Source: Microbulbifer agarilyticus
GTDB taxonomy: Bacteria; Pseudomonadota; Gammaproteobacteria; Pseudomonadales; Cellvibrionaceae
Reading direction: 5' to 3'
Assembly: GCF_019800665.1 (NCBI RefSeq)
Contig: NZ_JAHVKO010000008.1
Location: 1-64,000, forward strand
DNA: 64,000 nucleotides
Made by a program: the position numbers and the translations under genes. The number at the start of each line of letters is the position of its first letter. Positions within the stretch are counted from its first letter, which is position 1. Positions 63,057 through 64,000 of this stretch are shown here, one piece after another. Below the pieces are notes generated by a model. That model did not search any database, was not told the origin of the DNA, and saw only the letters and a list, made by a program, of their open reading frames with translations.

Positions 63057-63782
63057 TTAGTGCGCCGAGGTTGCCATCGAATGAAAATGGACCTGAACCA
63101 AATCATTTAACCAGACCTGTGACTGCACCAGATACGACGACAAAAACGTAAGTACAAAAATAGCCGTCGCCCATCTTACCGGTGCATATCGCCATTTTTC
63201 GTCAAACCCAATTTGCAGCAATAGAAGCGTCACGATTGCCATGGTGGGAAAATAAAACCAACTCAGCGGCAAGCTGAATGGATAAAGGAATACGGCATAA
63301 AACAGTCGCCCAAGCCCTGGCGGAATCATTGCGACCACGGTCATACTTAAAAAACCGGCGTGCAACGGCAGATTCTTTCTGTAGAAAATTCCCAAAAAGT
63401 AAAACACGACGGATGCTGGCAGTAATACAAAATCCACCCAGTAAACCATGCGGAATACCGGGCCCTGTGCAAAAGCGGCAGGCGCGGTCATCCAAAGCAA
63501 AAACGCCGCACTCACCACCATCCCCAAAAAAACGGGAATGGATATCCACCCGGTAATTCGGTGGTACGGGAATACTCGTTTTCTCAACCAGAGAAACTGC
63601 AAGCTGAGAAGCAGCAGCCAGAGAATCGCAAACGTCGCATGCGTGAGATGCGCAAGACCCAGGCTCGCAAAGGTGATGACACTACTCGGCACAAAGCCAA
63701 GGCTAGAAATAACCGCAACAACGACCAGCCACTGATAGCGCGCGATTAGCTCCGGAAATTCCCCCGCTCTTGCATCTGTCAT
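63057..63782 (-). CDS. Seven-helix membrane protein, unknown function
   Basis: The 241-residue product has about seven hydrophobic helices (near 17-38, 45-66, 76-100, 110-130, 140-160, 165-190 and 203-222) with several histidines at helix ends, for example HLTHATF and YHRITG. Haem or metal contact is possible but unproven. It lies nine bases after the radA stop, so it is probably in the same transcript. No family is recognised. Confidence 0.7.
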   Translation of the reverse strand: MTDARAGEFPELIARYQWLVVVAVISSLGFVPSSVITFASLGLAHLTHATFAILWLLLLSLQFLWLRKRVFPYHRITGWISIPVFLGMVVSAAFLLWMTAPAAFAQGPVFRMVYWVDFVLLPASVVFYFLGIFYRKNLPLHAGFLSMTVVAMIPPGLGRLFYAVFLYPFSLPLSWFYFPTMAIVTLLLLQIGFDEKWRYAPVRWATAIFVLTFLSSYLVQSQVWLNDLVQVHFHSMATSAH

Positions 63783-63791
63783 TGAACCAAA

Positions 63792-64000
63792 TCAACCTAG
63801 GTCGAGCGCATTCAACGCTTCGGACAGCGTCTTCACGGGTATTACCTGCATCCCCTCGATATCATCCTTCAGACGATTTGCCGCGGGCACAATGGCTTTG
63901 CGGAAACCGTGTTTGGCGGCTTCGCGCAGACGTTCCTGGCCTGAAGGTACCGGGCGGATTTCACCGGCGAGGCCTACTTCGCCGAAGATCATCAGATCGC
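63792..64000 (-). CDS. radA: DNA repair protein RadA, C-terminal fragment (cut by the window edge)
   Basis: The visible 69 codons read FGEVGLAGEIRPVPSGQERL, then EAAKHGFRKAIVPAAN and a short C-terminal tail. This is the Lon-protease-like C-terminal domain of RadA (Sms), a branch-migration ATPase acting in recombinational repair. The 5' part lies beyond base 64000, so the start cannot be given. Confidence 0.92.
   Translation of the reverse strand, partial: DLMIFGEVGLAGEIRPVPSGQERLREAAKHGFRKAIVPAANRLKDDIEGMQVIPVKTLSEALNALDLG

Overview
The window looks like the chromosome of a marine, polysaccharide-degrading gammaproteobacterium. A Microbulbifer/Saccharophagus/Cellvibrio-type organism is my inference, from the mix of secreted glycoside hydrolases, outer-membrane lipoproteins, TonB-dependent receptors without SusD partners, TonB-linked flavin halogenases and bacterial-type genes with a moderately high GC content. 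No rRNA, tRNA, CRISPR array or complete insertion sequence was seen.

Layout. (1) 1-4300: an AT-rich stretch of integron-type gene cassettes, all on the plus strand. Each unit is one promoterless-looking ORF followed by an attC-like hairpin. Products are unknown proteins, a DUF2971 protein and a membrane protein built from twelve 14-residue repeats plus an SH3b domain. No integrase gene is in view. (2) 4300-11100: small accessory and housekeeping genes: two small envelope proteins, a cupin, a secreted CCxxHD phospholipase-A2-like protein, a MerR regulator next to a glutathione transferase, a DJ-1/PfpI protein, a spermidine-synthase-like methyltransferase and a DUF2986 microprotein. (3) 11100-42200: a starch/maltodextrin locus with four GH13 enzymes, one GH31 enzyme, a glucokinase, a TonB receptor with a linked halogenase, a universal stress protein, an amidohydrolase and a membrane-bound AraC-type regulator. 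Its most unusual member is a 1885-residue secreted protein that joins starch-binding modules, a PQQ sugar-dehydrogenase propeller, four haem c sites and the planctomycete-type PSD/PSCyt domains. It sits in one transcription unit with a Tat-exported DUF1552 protein. (4) 42200-54900: a beta-glucan (laminarin-type) locus with GH3 and GH16 lipoproteins, a second TonB receptor and a four-gene operon halogenase-SapC-cupin_8-halogenase. (5) 55000-59300: a maltose-type ABC importer, malK then a fused malE-malF then malG. (6) 59600-64000: aldehyde dehydrogenase, a secreted metzincin-type protease, a membrane protein and the 3' end of radA.

How the parts fit (inference). Starch is cut at the surface and in the periplasm by the GH13 and GH31 enzymes. 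Oligosaccharides cross the outer membrane through the TonB receptor, maltodextrins may enter by the ABC importer, and glucose is trapped by glucokinase. The giant redox protein could oxidise sugar ends while attached to starch and pass electrons along its haems. Two different upstream motifs separate the loci. A G-rich motif (GGGGCGTA, with MalT-box-like GGGGAGGAGG) recurs before starch genes, and a dyad of the form GGTCGCCCCACYTTGC recurs before the beta-glucan genes. This suggests two separate regulons.
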